Positions 17,204-26,316 of a DNA stretch of 41,670 nucleotides are shown in pieces (positions within the stretch are counted from its first letter, which is position 1; each line of letters opens with the position of its first letter). This DNA comes from Ornithinibacillus halotolerans. GTDB lineage: Bacteria; Bacillota; Bacilli; Bacillales; Amphibacillaceae. Below the pieces are notes generated by a model, which worked only from the letters and a program-made list of their open reading frames with translations, ran no database searches and had not been told where the DNA came from. The stretch is taken from positions 1 through 41,670 of the forward strand of contig NZ_BMEY01000029.1 in NCBI RefSeq assembly GCF_014637405.1, written 5' to 3'. The position numbers and the translations under genes were made by a program.

Positions 17204-18193
17204 TTGAAGAACATACTACTAATTACGTTAGGTGGAACAATTTCTGCACAGGGAATGAATAGATTAGATTTAAAGGACTATACATCCGGTTCAATTCAAG
17301 GGGATTTTTACTTGGAAAATATCCCTGAGATAAAGGACATAGCCAACATTGAGGTACTGCCTGTTGATAATGTAAGTAGTACACAAATTAATGGTACACA
17401 TTGGATCCAACTAAAAAAGGATATTGAATACTATTTAAATGAAAAAGAATTTGATGGAGTTGTCATCACTCATGGGACGAATACGTTAGAAGAGACAGCA
17501 TATTTTCTACATTTAGCGGTTAACACTTCTAAACCCATTGTTCTTGTTGGCTCACAGCGACCTTACACAGCTATAAGTTCTGATGCGCAGTTAAATTTAA
17601 TCCATGCAATTAGAGTGGCAGCTCATCCAGACTCCCATCAAAAAGGGGTACTAGTAGCATTTAATAATAAAATTCATAGTGCCAGAGAAGTAACAAAGGT
17701 TGATACGTATGATATCGATGGCTTTCAATCTGGGGTAATGGGATGCTTAGGATATATTGATGCAGCACATGAAGTTGTATATTACCGTAATCCTTTACGA
17801 AAGCATACGATCTATTCCGATCTATCAAAAATAGAAATAAATGATCTACCAAAAGTGGAGATTGTTTATTCTTATGCTGGTGCTAGTGGCGAGATCATTA
17901 AAACAATAGTGGAAAGTAATAAATATCAAGGAATTGTTATGGCAGGAACCGGTGCTGGGAGGTTTTCCAAGCTTGAAGAGGAAGCACTAAAAATTGCGGT
18001 AGAAAAAGGAATGCATGTCGTGCGAAGTAGTAGAGTTGGGAATGGCAGGGTAATTGATATTCAGCCGTATGATCAATTAAGAGCAATTAGTGCTGATAAC
18101 TTAAATCCCCAAAAGGCCCGAATTTTACTTGCCCTCGCATCACTTGTATATTCTGATAGAGAGTCGATTCAAAAGTTATTTTATCACTATTAA
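17204..18193 (+). CDS. Asparaginase-family amidohydrolase with altered substrate-site residues
   Basis: Cytoplasmic type I/II asparaginase-fold enzyme, 329 residues. TTG at 17204 is chosen because GGAGG lies 7 bases before it; a longer frame begins at 17156 without a ribosome site. The nucleophile T12 (LGGTIS), Y26 and the lysine of REVTKVDT are conserved. The second motif reads THGTNTLEET instead of HGTDT, so the residue matching E. coli AnsB D90 is N93. The SQ pair that holds the substrate is ST (S59-T60). These positions bind the amino group of asparagine, so the true substrate may lack a free alpha-amino group. Thirteen bases separate tctA's stop from the longer frame, so it is the last gene of the tct operon. 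Confidence 0.85.
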   Translation: MKNILLITLGGTISAQGMNRLDLKDYTSGSIQGDFYLENIPEIKDIANIEVLPVDNVSSTQINGTHWIQLKKDIEYYLNEKEFDGVVITHGTNTLEETAYFLHLAVNTSKPIVLVGSQRPYTAISSDAQLNLIHAIRVAAHPDSHQKGVLVAFNNKIHSAREVTKVDTYDIDGFQSGVMGCLGYIDAAHEVVYYRNPLRKHTIYSDLSKIEINDLPKVEIVYSYAGASGEIIKTIVESNKYQGIVMAGTGAGRFSKLEEEALKIAVEKGMHVVRSSRVGNGRVIDIQPYDQLRAISADNLNPQKARILLALASLVYSDRESIQKLFYHY

Positions 18194-18212
18194 GTTCTTG
18201 GCGAGATGAGGG

Positions 18213-18252
18213 ATTCTAAAAGGGCTCTAGTATAAATCGAGTCCTTTTAGAA
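18213..18252. terminator. Bidirectional terminator between converging genes
   Basis: ATTCTAAAAGG with GCTC (18213-18227) pairs with GAGTCCTTTTAGAAT (18238-18252). The A/T-rich arm bases provide U-rich ends in both directions. It lies between the asparaginase-like gene and the converging LysR gene and overlaps the LysR stop. Confidence 0.65.
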
Positions 18253-19137
18253 TGTATTCGTGTAATCAAATGTTAAGTCAGAGGTGTGCTCTTTTAAGTA
18301 TTCTAAAAACTCTCGGACAGGAGGAAAATGTAATGTCTTCTTCCGACAATATGCCCATGTATCGCGTTTCACTAACTGATGATTAGAGTCATAGAGATTT
18401 TGTATCGTTAGTTCTTTTTCATTCATTAAGCAGATCCCTGGTAAGATGGTGTATCCAAGTCCTACACGAGCCATTTCCTTTGCAGTTTCTAAGCTGTGCA
18501 CACTCATGGATATCTTACTTGGCTTCGTAAATATGTCCTTCCACCATGCCTCTACAATTCCCTTTAGATAGCTATCCATCTCATATTCAATCCCCGGATG
18601 ATTAGGTAATTCTACTAAATCTATTTTTGTTTTTGATACGATATTAATAGGTTCTGAAACTAATAAATACTGTTCCTCTTCCCAAACATGTTCACCTCTT
18701 AAAATCGCAATATGTACATCCCCAGCTGTGAAGTGCTTGAATATTTTCGAGCTTAATCCTGTTATTATTTCAAAATTAACCTCCGGATAAATCGATTGGA
18801 ATTCCTTCAGTATGGTCGGTAAAATATATTGTCCAAAAGTAGAAGCTACGCCGAGTTTTATCGTACCACGAATGCTTTTCTCCATTAGTTGTATTTCATC
18901 GAGAGTCGTTTCGATATTTCTTAAATTTTCCTTTGCCATCTTGATGATCAGTTCACCTTCTGGGGTTGGAATAAGACCTGATCGATCACGAATAAAGATT
19001 TCCGTATTGAAGAATGTTTCAATTTGTCTTAGTTTATAGGTTAGATTTGGCTGTGAAATAAATAACTTCTCAGCTGCCTTTGTCATATTTCTCTCTTCGT
19101 CAAGCATGAGTAATAGTGCATAATCTTTTTTATACAT
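18247..19137 (-). CDS. LysR-family transcriptional regulator
   Basis: DNA-binding regulator of 296 residues. The N-terminal winged helix-turn-helix is clear (ERNMTKAAEKLFISQPNLTY, then FIRDRSGLIPTPEGE). The rest is the periplasmic-binding-protein-like effector domain (IKLGVASTFGQYILPTIL, then HIAILRGEH). ATG has AAAGGAG 10 bases upstream. LysR genes usually stand divergent from their target, but this one converges on the tct operon, so its target could be that operon acting in trans or its own promoter. Confidence 0.9.
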   Translation of the reverse strand: MYKKDYALLLMLDEERNMTKAAEKLFISQPNLTYKLRQIETFFNTEIFIRDRSGLIPTPEGELIIKMAKENLRNIETTLDEIQLMEKSIRGTIKLGVASTFGQYILPTILKEFQSIYPEVNFEIITGLSSKIFKHFTAGDVHIAILRGEHVWEEEQYLLVSEPINIVSKTKIDLVELPNHPGIEYEMDSYLKGIVEAWWKDIFTKPSKISMSVHSLETAKEMARVGLGYTILPGICLMNEKELTIQNLYDSNHQLVKRDTWAYCRKKTLHFPPVREFLEYLKEHTSDLTFDYTNTF

Positions 19138-19431
19138 AAGAAGGAATCTCCTTTATATTGTTTTACTTTTGCACTAGTTAAATAAACTACCACTTTAAAG
19201 GGGCCCTTACATTATGGAATAGCAGTTAAGTGATTGTATACTCCATAGCCAAACTAGTTATCTTCATATATACTCCAAAAATTCTAAAAATACAACTAAA
19301 TTGCGTGGTTTTGGGAGTTTGGATGGTGGAAGAGAAGGCTATTTATTTTTAAAACTACTTTCGACAAAAACCAACAAAATTCGGGAGGTGTCAGGCACCT
19401 AAACAAATTGCAGTTTATTTTCTAATTCAAT
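19138..19431. other. Gap with a dispersed repeat copy
   Basis: No gene. Contains the LysR promoter region and a direct copy of the GGGAGGTGTCAGGCACC repeat at 19360-19400, 31 bases downstream of the end of the M29-like gene (its stop is at 19432). Confidence 0.5.
19360..19400 (+). repeat. Dispersed repeat (GGGAGGTGTCAGGCACC family), copy 2
   Basis: Same unit as at 13931 with one change in the CAAACTTCGG part (CAAAATTCGG). It lies just past the 3' end of the minus-strand operon. Confidence 0.75.
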
Positions 19432-20346
19432 TCATGTAAGAATCTCAACTCTTGGCCCTTTAGTTACGCAATCAATATGTACATCAGCTTTAATTGTTCC
19501 ACCAAATGTATGGTTAGATCCAAATGCAACATGAATCGTATCATATGCCTTTTCGTCTTCTAGTATGTTTCCGGTTATACGTGCAGCGTAATTCGTTCCT
19601 ATCCCAAGTTCAGCAAGCATTCGTCCATCTCCTTCACCTAATAGAGACAATAATAATGCTCCCTCTTTACCAGTGGCAGCAACAAGCTTTCCCTCTTTAA
19701 CAGTTAAAACAACAGGAGAACTTAATAACCCAATCCCTGCTATCGAACCATTAATTTCTATTTTCCCTTCAGCCTTTCCTTCCACAGGTGCTATAAAAGC
19801 TTCACCAGATGGTAAATTACCAGAATCAGCTTTCTTTCGGAATACTCCTGTACTTGGAACACCACTACGTCCATCAACTGGGATATCCAGTTTAAAATTA
19901 ACGCCAGTGTAGATGGTGACCGAACGTGCAGTATCCAACTTCTCGGTCATTTCAAGTGTTTCCTTTTCCACAATACTATAATCGGCACTCATAGCACCAT
20001 GAAGGAACATATCTTCCGTAATACCAGGCATCGTTATGACACTAATTCCACTTTCATTCGCTTTTCTACGTGCGACCGTATGGGTGAGTGAATGTTTCGT
20101 TAAACAAAATACTAAATCATATGAAAGCATAGCATTTGCTGCATCGTCTGGGGGTTCCTCCCCTGACTTTCTTCTATCTTCCATAATATGTAGAGTTACA
20201 TTCCATTTATCGTTTTTCAATGCATCAGCAAATTTTTTCCCTAAATCTTCTGTACTATGATCCGTTAAGACAAAAATAGATATATCTTTTTCTACAGAGA
20301 AATTATTCTTCATTAGCGTGGATACTACTTCTTGAAATGTTCCCAT
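19432..20346 (-). CDS. M29 aminopeptidase-like metalloprotein (leucyl aminopeptidase / NicX-type family)
   Basis: Protein of 304 residues related to M29-type aminopeptidases. The same superfamily includes NicX, which opens the ring of 2,5-dihydroxypyridine with iron. Recognisable pieces are GVNFKLDIPVDGRS with the fold's central strand, NLPSGEAFIAPVEGKAEG with an acidic metal-ligand candidate, LAELGIGTNYAARITGNILEDEKAYDTIHVAFGSNHTFGGT with glutamate and histidine ligand candidates, and a final HIDCV. It overlaps the EamA gene by 44 bases and ends the operon. In this context it could be a ring-opening or amide-cleaving catabolic enzyme instead of a peptidase. Confidence 0.75.
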   Translation of the reverse strand: MGTFQEVVSTLMKNNFSVEKDISIFVLTDHSTEDLGKKFADALKNDKWNVTLHIMEDRRKSGEEPPDDAANAMLSYDLVFCLTKHSLTHTVARRKANESGISVITMPGITEDMFLHGAMSADYSIVEKETLEMTEKLDTARSVTIYTGVNFKLDIPVDGRSGVPSTGVFRKKADSGNLPSGEAFIAPVEGKAEGKIEINGSIAGIGLLSSPVVLTVKEGKLVAATGKEGALLLSLLGEGDGRMLAELGIGTNYAARITGNILEDEKAYDTIHVAFGSNHTFGGTIKADVHIDCVTKGPRVEILT

Positions 20347-21208
20347 TCCTTCTTCCTCCCCTTCTTTGTGTTACGTATACGCTAGATAATACAAATATTA
20401 AAGCAATAATGGTTCCTTTACCAAGCGATTCATCTAACAAGGCCACGCCAAGGAATATAGTAGTAATTGGCATTAGAAATGTTATCAATAAAGCAAAAAC
20501 TGGTCCTCCGCTTTTTACTAAATAGAAAAAAATCACATTTCCAATTCCAGAATTAAAAACTCCGAGGATGATTAGAGCTAATAAATTTTTTGAATCACCT
20601 AATCCTTGGTAGCTTGATGGCTGTACCCATAGCATAAAAATTCCGGCAAATATACACCCTACCAACATTGTAACAAAAGATAATGTAAATACAGAAACAT
20701 GCGTTAAAAATTTTGTAATTAGAATCGAAGACAGCGCATAAAAACATGCTGCAATTAAAAGCAATCCAGCACTACTATATTGAAACCCTACCTGAGGTCC
20801 ACCACCCAAATTAAATGAAATAATAATCCCAGTAAAGCCAATGATTACTCCTAAGAGCTCCTGCCAACGGATTTTAACCTTTAAAATAAGAATACTAAAT
20901 AGCAATCCAAATATAGGACCCGTTGCATTCAAGACAGCACTTATAGTAGTATCTAACCCTTGTTGGCTATAACTCATTAATATCCAAGGAACTCCTGCAT
21001 TTAATAAAGCAATTCCTAAAAGGATCGGTATCTTTTTAAATTCTTGTTGATCTCGTTTCCATATAAAAAACGGCAGCAAAGCAATCCCGCCAAATAAACA
21101 ACGGAAAAATACAATCGATACTGGGTGTAAATCAGGTAACACTATTTTTGTAAAAAAAAATGTTGATCCCCATAATAAACTCAACACTAATAGAGCAATA
21201 ATTGGCAT
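20303..21208 (-). CDS. EamA/DMT-family permease
   Basis: Ten-helix drug/metabolite-type transporter of 301 residues with two EamA halves (LLWGSTFFFTKIVLP at the N-terminus; GLLLIAACFYALSSILITKF starting the second). GGAG lies 10 bases before the ATG. Members usually export metabolites or amino acids, so it may remove a product or toxic intermediate of the pathway. Its 3' end overlaps the M29-like gene, supporting co-translation. Confidence 0.85.
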   Translation of the reverse strand: MPIIALLVLSLLWGSTFFFTKIVLPDLHPVSIVFFRCLFGGIALLPFFIWKRDQQEFKKIPILLGIALLNAGVPWILMSYSQQGLDTTISAVLNATGPIFGLLFSILILKVKIRWQELLGVIIGFTGIIISFNLGGGPQVGFQYSSAGLLLIAACFYALSSILITKFLTHVSVFTLSFVTMLVGCIFAGIFMLWVQPSSYQGLGDSKNLLALIILGVFNSGIGNVIFFYLVKSGGPVFALLITFLMPITTIFLGVALLDESLGKGTIIALIFVLSSVYVTQRRGGRRNGNISRSSIHANEE

Positions 21209-21256
21209 AAAATCACATCTCCAAATATAGATAGATCCGGTAGAACCGGATCTAAT

Positions 21257-21925
21257 TTAAAGAACATATTCTGCTGCAATTCGTGCGGTTAATGTTCTTG
21301 GAAGGATAACTGGCCCTCCAAATACTTGTTTTACCTCTTGTTTTTGGATTTCGTTATAGCCCATACAATCCAAAACAATTACGTCTGCACCCTTTTTCTT
21401 AAGCTTTTCTCCCGCTCCCTTTATATCGCTTTCTTCATACGGAGAAGCTACTTCAACAAAGATATCCATTTTGAGATTTTTCCATTTTCCTATTAGGGAT
21501 TCGCGTTGTTCCTCAAGTGGGATAATAAGTCCCAGATTCCCATTTTTTTGAATTGCTTGTAGAGAGTGACTTAGTACCTTATCAGGATAAATAATGGGCT
21601 TGGTAGTCGTTAAAGTTGGAAAGTCACCAGTACATAGCATAATGATAACATCCGCTTCCTCTTCCAAAGCTGTTAACTCCTGCTGTAGTAAAGGGAGGAG
21701 CTTATCTTTTGCTATTTTCACGCTCTTCCCATTTCGTAACCTTGAAATATATGTTGTACTAGAGAGTTCTGGAGCAATTTCTTCCAAAGTTTCCTCTGTT
21801 AAACTATCTAATCCACCACGTTCTATTATTTGAATCTCGTTTCCTAAAATGGCTTGAATAGAAGGTGTCACATCTGTACGTGGAGATTGGCCGATTGTTA
21901 AAACTCCTACTTTACCATTTACCAT
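21257..21925 (-). CDS. AroM-family protein
   Basis: Protein of 222 residues of the AroM family, named after E. coli AroM, whose activity is unknown. The N-terminal GVLTIGQSPRTDVTPSI motif is diagnostic. Later MLCTGDFPTL and IVLDCMGYNE place cysteines where Asp/Glu racemase-like folds have catalytic ones. The ATG directly follows the TAG of DUF1177, with TTGGGGAA as a ribosome site inside that gene's end. Its neighbours suggest a role in isomerising or cleaving a small amino-acid-like compound. Confidence 0.82.
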   Translation of the reverse strand: MVNGKVGVLTIGQSPRTDVTPSIQAILGNEIQIIERGGLDSLTEETLEEIAPELSSTTYISRLRNGKSVKIAKDKLLPLLQQELTALEEEADVIIMLCTGDFPTLTTTKPIIYPDKVLSHSLQAIQKNGNLGLIIPLEEQRESLIGKWKNLKMDIFVEVASPYEESDIKGAGEKLKKKGADVIVLDCMGYNEIQKQEVKQVFGGPVILPRTLTARIAAEYVL

Positions 21926-22861
21926 CTACTTGTTCCCCAATGTTTGTAAATGTTTCATAGAACCATATAAAGATTCTAAGTGATTAAACTCTTTTACATC
22001 ATAGAATTCAAATTGTTTTTGTGTATATTCTTTGGCTACTTCTACACAAAAGCGAACTGCTTCTGCAATATCTACTTCATGACTAGCTCCTGTCCCACAA
22101 CCAGGAACAGCTGTCTTTGCTACAATAGCCACACCTACAACTGGTGCATCGGTAGCAACTGCTGGTTGAAGTATACTATTAATATGGTAGACATCATTAC
22201 CATATGGCGTAATGTCCTGAGTAGTAACAGCAAATGTAACAGGAAGGTCACCAGTTGTCATTTCCATAATTCGGACTAAATCATCATTAAATTTAAGTAT
22301 ATAACCAGATTTAACGGTTGGAGAAATAGCAAAACCGCGATGATTAAATACTTTATTTCCTTTTGTAGTATCAATAGACAATACCGCATCCATCTCAGGT
22401 GTCACTTCATATTGATTCATCGTTAAAATATCAACTGGTGACCCCATAAAATCAACTGGTTCATGCGGCTCAGTTGGAGCATTCGGACAAATATGTGTTG
22501 TCACGCAAACATCACCAGGCAAACGGTCCCCCTTGGTAGCCATAGTAGAAAGTTTTAATGCTGTTGCAACTGCTGCAATCGCACCATCTCCATCAGAAAC
22601 CAACCCGATACGGCTAGGGCGAGCACCAAGTCCCCCTAGTCTACCTACAATCCCTAAGGTAGGTGCATCTCCACCAACCAACTTTCCATTTGTACCCTTG
22701 ATAACAATTTTTACAAAGTCAGTTGATCCTTTCTCACCTTTAACTGTTTGATATGATGCTTCTACAAACTCATTTCCTTCAAAAAGTTCGACTATCATTT
22801 GTCCATTCGCACTGGAATCATCAACTAATTCCATTACTTCCATTGTATATTTTAATGACAT
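21926..22861 (-). CDS. DUF1177-family protein
   Basis: Protein of about 311 residues matching the DUF1177 pattern: TLGIVGRLGGLGARPSRIGLVSDGDGA in the first half, GDRLPGDVCVTTHICPNAPT with a cysteine/histidine pair, and VVGVAIVAKTAVPGCGTGASHEV near the end. A TTG would add two residues, but the ATG at 22861 has AAGGAG at about 10 bases. No biochemical function is established for this family to my knowledge. The glycine-rich loops and the conserved cysteine and histidine suggest an enzyme. It lies 15 bases from DUF917. Confidence 0.8.
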   Translation of the reverse strand: MSLKYTMEVMELVDDSSANGQMIVELFEGNEFVEASYQTVKGEKGSTDFVKIVIKGTNGKLVGGDAPTLGIVGRLGGLGARPSRIGLVSDGDGAIAAVATALKLSTMATKGDRLPGDVCVTTHICPNAPTEPHEPVDFMGSPVDILTMNQYEVTPEMDAVLSIDTTKGNKVFNHRGFAISPTVKSGYILKFNDDLVRIMEMTTGDLPVTFAVTTQDITPYGNDVYHINSILQPAVATDAPVVGVAIVAKTAVPGCGTGASHEVDIAEAVRFCVEVAKEYTQKQFEFYDVKEFNHLESLYGSMKHLQTLGNK

Positions 22862-22876
22862 GAACAATCCGCTCCT

Positions 22877-23926
22877 TTAGATGATTTCCTTTTGAATAAT
22901 TGGTTCTATATTTTTTAGTAATTTCTCATTGAACATGGTAGAGCTTAATAATAGATTTTCCTTTGGTACCGAAATAACAGCAATATTAACTCCTTCTCTC
23001 ATTTCAGCACTAACGATTGGCATCCCTGTATCTACATCAAACGTCATAAGTAAGTCTGGGAACGTTCCTTTTCTTACTCCTTGAATTTCTGCAGTCATAT
23101 ATTCATTCCAAAACGTTAACTCTAAGTCGTCTACACGAACAATCCCTACATCAAATCCACCCTGTTCCTTTAATTCAAATTCACTAACTTTACCGGAATG
23201 TATAACACGGCCTTTCAAATGAGAAGCTACTGCTTCGATACGATCTGGTCCTTCAGGTACAGAGAAAAATACTTCACCTAACTCAATTGCTTGTGTAATT
23301 CCTCCGACTGCAGCATGTTCTTTAATGTAGTTAACATTAACCGGATTTCGGCATACTGCAACCATTCCACCAGCTAATACGGAAACATTTCGAACTGTGT
23401 TGGAGGAGATATCTAAATTGCCAATTACGGAACCAGCAACTCTTTTCTCCCCTTTACCACCGGCATACGTTTGAAGAGATTCATATCCTTCCACTTCCGA
23501 TAGATTCATAGAACCCATCGAACCTGTTGGATGTGCACGCCCATTACTCGGTGCATCAATAACAGGTAACCCAACTGCCGCCGCTTGTAACCATCCATTA
23601 ATAGTTGTTGCTGCTCCATTTTCATTTGTCATTAGTGCTTTTAGCGGATGACTTAATTCCTTTTGCATCCTTTTCACTGTATCTACCAATTGATCCGCAT
23701 CAACATATATTTCTTTTGCTGATGGAGCACCAACAAGTGAAACACATGCGACATAATCTTCAGGTGATAAATCATCAACTGTAATTAATTCAGGTGTTCC
23801 TAAGGTGAAGGCTTGTTCTGCTTTTTCTAGACCATCTTTAATCCAGCCACCACCACCTCCTCCTAAAATACAACCACCATACACGGCATGTTTTGCATCT
23901 TCCAAAGTTAATAATCTTCTCGTCAT
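22877..23926 (-). CDS. DUF917 (S-methyl thiohydantoin desulfurase-like) protein
   Basis: Protein of 349 residues with the DUF917 N-terminal glycine run YGGCILGGGGGGWI and the GRAHPTGSMGSMNL segment. The Pfam family is now named after S-methyl thiohydantoin desulfurase and is related to hydantoinase/oxoprolinase-type enzymes. ATG follows AAAGGAGA. Its presence beside an Asp/Glu (hydantoin) racemase-like gene supports a hydantoin- or lactam-like substrate, an inference from families only. Confidence 0.8.
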   Translation of the reverse strand: MTRRLLTLEDAKHAVYGGCILGGGGGGWIKDGLEKAEQAFTLGTPELITVDDLSPEDYVACVSLVGAPSAKEIYVDADQLVDTVKRMQKELSHPLKALMTNENGAATTINGWLQAAAVGLPVIDAPSNGRAHPTGSMGSMNLSEVEGYESLQTYAGGKGEKRVAGSVIGNLDISSNTVRNVSVLAGGMVAVCRNPVNVNYIKEHAAVGGITQAIELGEVFFSVPEGPDRIEAVASHLKGRVIHSGKVSEFELKEQGGFDVGIVRVDDLELTFWNEYMTAEIQGVRKGTFPDLLMTFDVDTGMPIVSAEMREGVNIAVISVPKENLLLSSTMFNEKLLKNIEPIIQKEII

Positions 23927-23941
23927 ACTATCCGTCTCCTT

Positions 23942-25513
23942 TTACTTTGCCTTCCAAATGGAAGAGAAGAAACTATAAATGGCGTCACCGGCAATAAATC
24001 CTGCAGCCATAGTGAACATGGTATTTTCAGATTCTGGTCCTTTAATTTTCAGTACGATAACTCGGATTAATATACCAGCTAGCACAGCCCATCCTGCAAT
24101 AGGATTTGTAATTAGTAGACCGGTAGCTAATAGAATTCCCATTTGTCTTTTTGAACCACCAATTAATTGAATAATTGCTCCTGGGATGGCCCAAAGTAAA
24201 AGCAACATACCTACGTTCCCTGATAAACCTGACTCAATGGTTACCGCATACGTTCTGTCAACCGGTGGAACTAAATCCTGTTCAAAGAAATTATTAGCGA
24301 ACAATGCAACCATGACAATTGCAACACCAAATCCAATTAACGCACTCTTCAACTGTAATTTACGTCCATACAGTTCTTGTTGAACTGTTGCCCCCTTACG
24401 TAGTAGATAACCCGTTTTCAAGTCATATCCTAAATCTGCAAAAGCAGGACCAGTTGCTGCTGTGTAACCCGTCAATAATGCTAATGCAATTGGCGGAAAC
24501 CCTAGTAGCATTCCAACAATAAGAGAAATTAATGTTACAGCAAATGCTGGGAACCACCCAGAGTGCATGGCAGCAATACCTACAATAATTTCTGTGACAA
24601 TAGCTGCAGCAGCAGCAAATAATACAAAAAGAACAACTTGTAGGAAAGACATCTCAGCAAGCAATCCACCCATTACAGCTACAATGGTTGCTCCCACGAT
24701 GTATAATGCGAACCCTAACCCAAATCCTTTTTGCATATCTTTTTCTGTACGGGTATATTCATGTTGTTCTCCAGATTCCCGGGCTTCTTCTTTCTTCTTG
24801 TTTCTTATCTTGATAAAAGCTGAAATGAATTGGAATAGCGCAACGACACCTGCACCAATCATCATTCCATGTGGAATATAATAATCACCTAGACTAACTC
24901 CAAAAAGCGGATCCGCATATCCCGTTAGTAACAGACCAACGCCAAACATTGTTAAAGCCCATATATTACCTATAAAAGCAACACCAAAGGCCGACATAGA
25001 TATTCCTAAATAAGATCCTGCTAATCCACCGAGAATTCCTACTCCTAAGATTTTTGCTTTTTTGCCACCTTCATCACCAGCTTTTAATGCTTCCGCTGTA
25101 GCTACACCTGGTGGCCATGTTTCATCTGCACCAAAGAATTTCGTATCAAATACTTTGTAAAGTACAAATGCATCAATCAATAATGCCATCCCTGCACCTA
25201 TTAGCATTGGAACAATAAGTTCAGGTAGTCCCATTACATATGGAATACCAACTGGAATTAACAAACTATTTGCTGCGCCAAACGTTGCAGCTGAGATAGA
25301 GGTTTGAACCAAATTTTGATTTTCTAGAGAACGATACTTGTAAAATATTTGCATTGGAATTCTTGCTATAAGCATTGCAATCAATGCACCGATAATCGAT
25401 GTATTTGGAGTTATCCCTAATGAAGTTATTAATTGCATACCGATAATGGCACCAAAAACAGAAATTAAGATTGAAAAAACGATAAACGATAAATCAAATG
25501 TTTTATTGTTCAC
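23942..25513 (-). CDS. OPT-family transporter
   Basis: Membrane protein of 523 residues with about 12-14 hydrophobic helices. OPT features are visible: GADETWPPGVATAEALKAGDEGG with the PPG...A motif in the first half, and MFTMAAGFIAGDAIYSFFSS at the end. OPT carriers import peptides or metal chelates with protons. GTG start, with GGGGGG about 7 bases upstream, overlapping the racemase-like gene by 11 bases. It is the likely uptake step of the pathway coded by this operon. Confidence 0.85.
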   Translation of the reverse strand: MNNKTFDLSFIVFSILISVFGAIIGMQLITSLGITPNTSIIGALIAMLIARIPMQIFYKYRSLENQNLVQTSISAATFGAANSLLIPVGIPYVMGLPELIVPMLIGAGMALLIDAFVLYKVFDTKFFGADETWPPGVATAEALKAGDEGGKKAKILGVGILGGLAGSYLGISMSAFGVAFIGNIWALTMFGVGLLLTGYADPLFGVSLGDYYIPHGMMIGAGVVALFQFISAFIKIRNKKKEEARESGEQHEYTRTEKDMQKGFGLGFALYIVGATIVAVMGGLLAEMSFLQVVLFVLFAAAAAIVTEIIVGIAAMHSGWFPAFAVTLISLIVGMLLGFPPIALALLTGYTAATGPAFADLGYDLKTGYLLRKGATVQQELYGRKLQLKSALIGFGVAIVMVALFANNFFEQDLVPPVDRTYAVTIESGLSGNVGMLLLLWAIPGAIIQLIGGSKRQMGILLATGLLITNPIAGWAVLAGILIRVIVLKIKGPESENTMFTMAAGFIAGDAIYSFFSSIWKAK

Positions 25514-26156
25514 CTTGTTTCCCCCCTTTTATTATTTGATAAGCTATTCCTTGAGCCTCGACCAAATCGATAACAGGAACAGCTATTTGATTTGCTAAAT
25601 AATCCTTTAATCGGATAGTAGAAAAACCGGTACAAGCAAACAAAATAGTATCTGCACCAGTATCCACAACATTTTGTACTAGTCTGAGCAGTTCCGCCTT
25701 AGCATCTTCTCTAAATAAATCCGTTGTCTTTCGCAGAGTAGGAGAGAAAGAATAGGAGTAATATTTCTCCCCTAATTCTTGTTTCATGCGTAAAGGTGGT
25801 TTATCAGTTATCCCAATAATACCGACCTTACTTCCTACCATACTTGCTGCATGAGCACCACATACTCCTGCGCCAAGAACTGGTATATTAACATTTCTTC
25901 TTGCTTCCTCTAAAGCTGGATCAGCAGCACAACTTATAGTAAGTACATCTACCTTCCCTTCATCTTCCATTTGTTTTGCAAGTTCAATAATTTTAGGTAT
26001 TGCTATTTCTTCTGAACTATCATCATAAATTCCATTTGGTTGTGATGGAATACACCTTGAAATCGAATCTAAGTGATAAAGCTCTTGTAGTCGCTTTCCA
26101 TGTTCCTGTAAAACATCCTCTTGATTTGTGGTTAACACACGGATTATCCCTATCAT
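25503..26156 (-). CDS. Aspartate/glutamate (hydantoin) racemase-family protein
   Basis: Protein of 217 residues with the two catalytic-cysteine sites of the Asp/Glu racemase superfamily: LTISCAADPALEEAR in the first half and ILFACTGFSTIRL in the second. Overall pattern (IGIIRVLTT at the start, VLGAGVCGAHAASMVGSKVGII in the middle) fits hydantoin or maleate-isomerase-type members better than true glutamate racemase. ATG follows AAAGGGGTGG. First gene of the operon and 160 bases from the PucR stop. Confidence 0.82.
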   Translation of the reverse strand: MIGIIRVLTTNQEDVLQEHGKRLQELYHLDSISRCIPSQPNGIYDDSSEEIAIPKIIELAKQMEDEGKVDVLTISCAADPALEEARRNVNIPVLGAGVCGAHAASMVGSKVGIIGITDKPPLRMKQELGEKYYSYSFSPTLRKTTDLFREDAKAELLRLVQNVVDTGADTILFACTGFSTIRLKDYLANQIAVPVIDLVEAQGIAYQIIKGGKQGEQ

Positions 26157-26196
26157 ACTAGTCCACCCCTTTTTTTAAATTATAAATTTTTAGATA

Positions 26197-26246
26197 ATTA
26201 TAGGGAATGTAAAATCTGAGAAAGATATTGTTCAAAACATTTCTCA
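26197..26246 (-). promoter_or_regulatory. Operon promoter with a palindrome at the -35 region
   Basis: On the minus strand a TATAAT -10 lies at 26197-26202 with a poor -35 at the expected place (26220-26225). TGAGAAA (26217-26223) and TTTCTCA (26240-26246) form a 7-base inverted repeat overlapping it. A weak -35 covered by a palindrome is what an activator-dependent promoter looks like; PucR is the obvious candidate. Confidence 0.45.
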
Positions 26247-26279
26247 CATTAGTACGAATTTTTATGTAATACAAAAAAT

Positions 26280-26304
26280 ACCCTATGGTAACTAACCACA
26301 GGGT
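26280..26304 (-). terminator. Terminator of the PucR gene
   Basis: ACCCTATGG (26280-26288) pairs with CCACAGGGT (26296-26304) with one mismatch; on the minus strand ATTTTTTG follows. Starts 13 bases after the PucR stop. Confidence 0.8.
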
Positions 26305-26316
26305 CTCTAATTTAAA

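Noticed and set aside
25503-26156. Glutamate racemase (murI) for cell-wall synthesis
   Set aside because: The cysteine motifs fit the broader superfamily, and the catabolic operon and the N-terminal pattern argue for a hydantoin- or isomerase-type enzyme.
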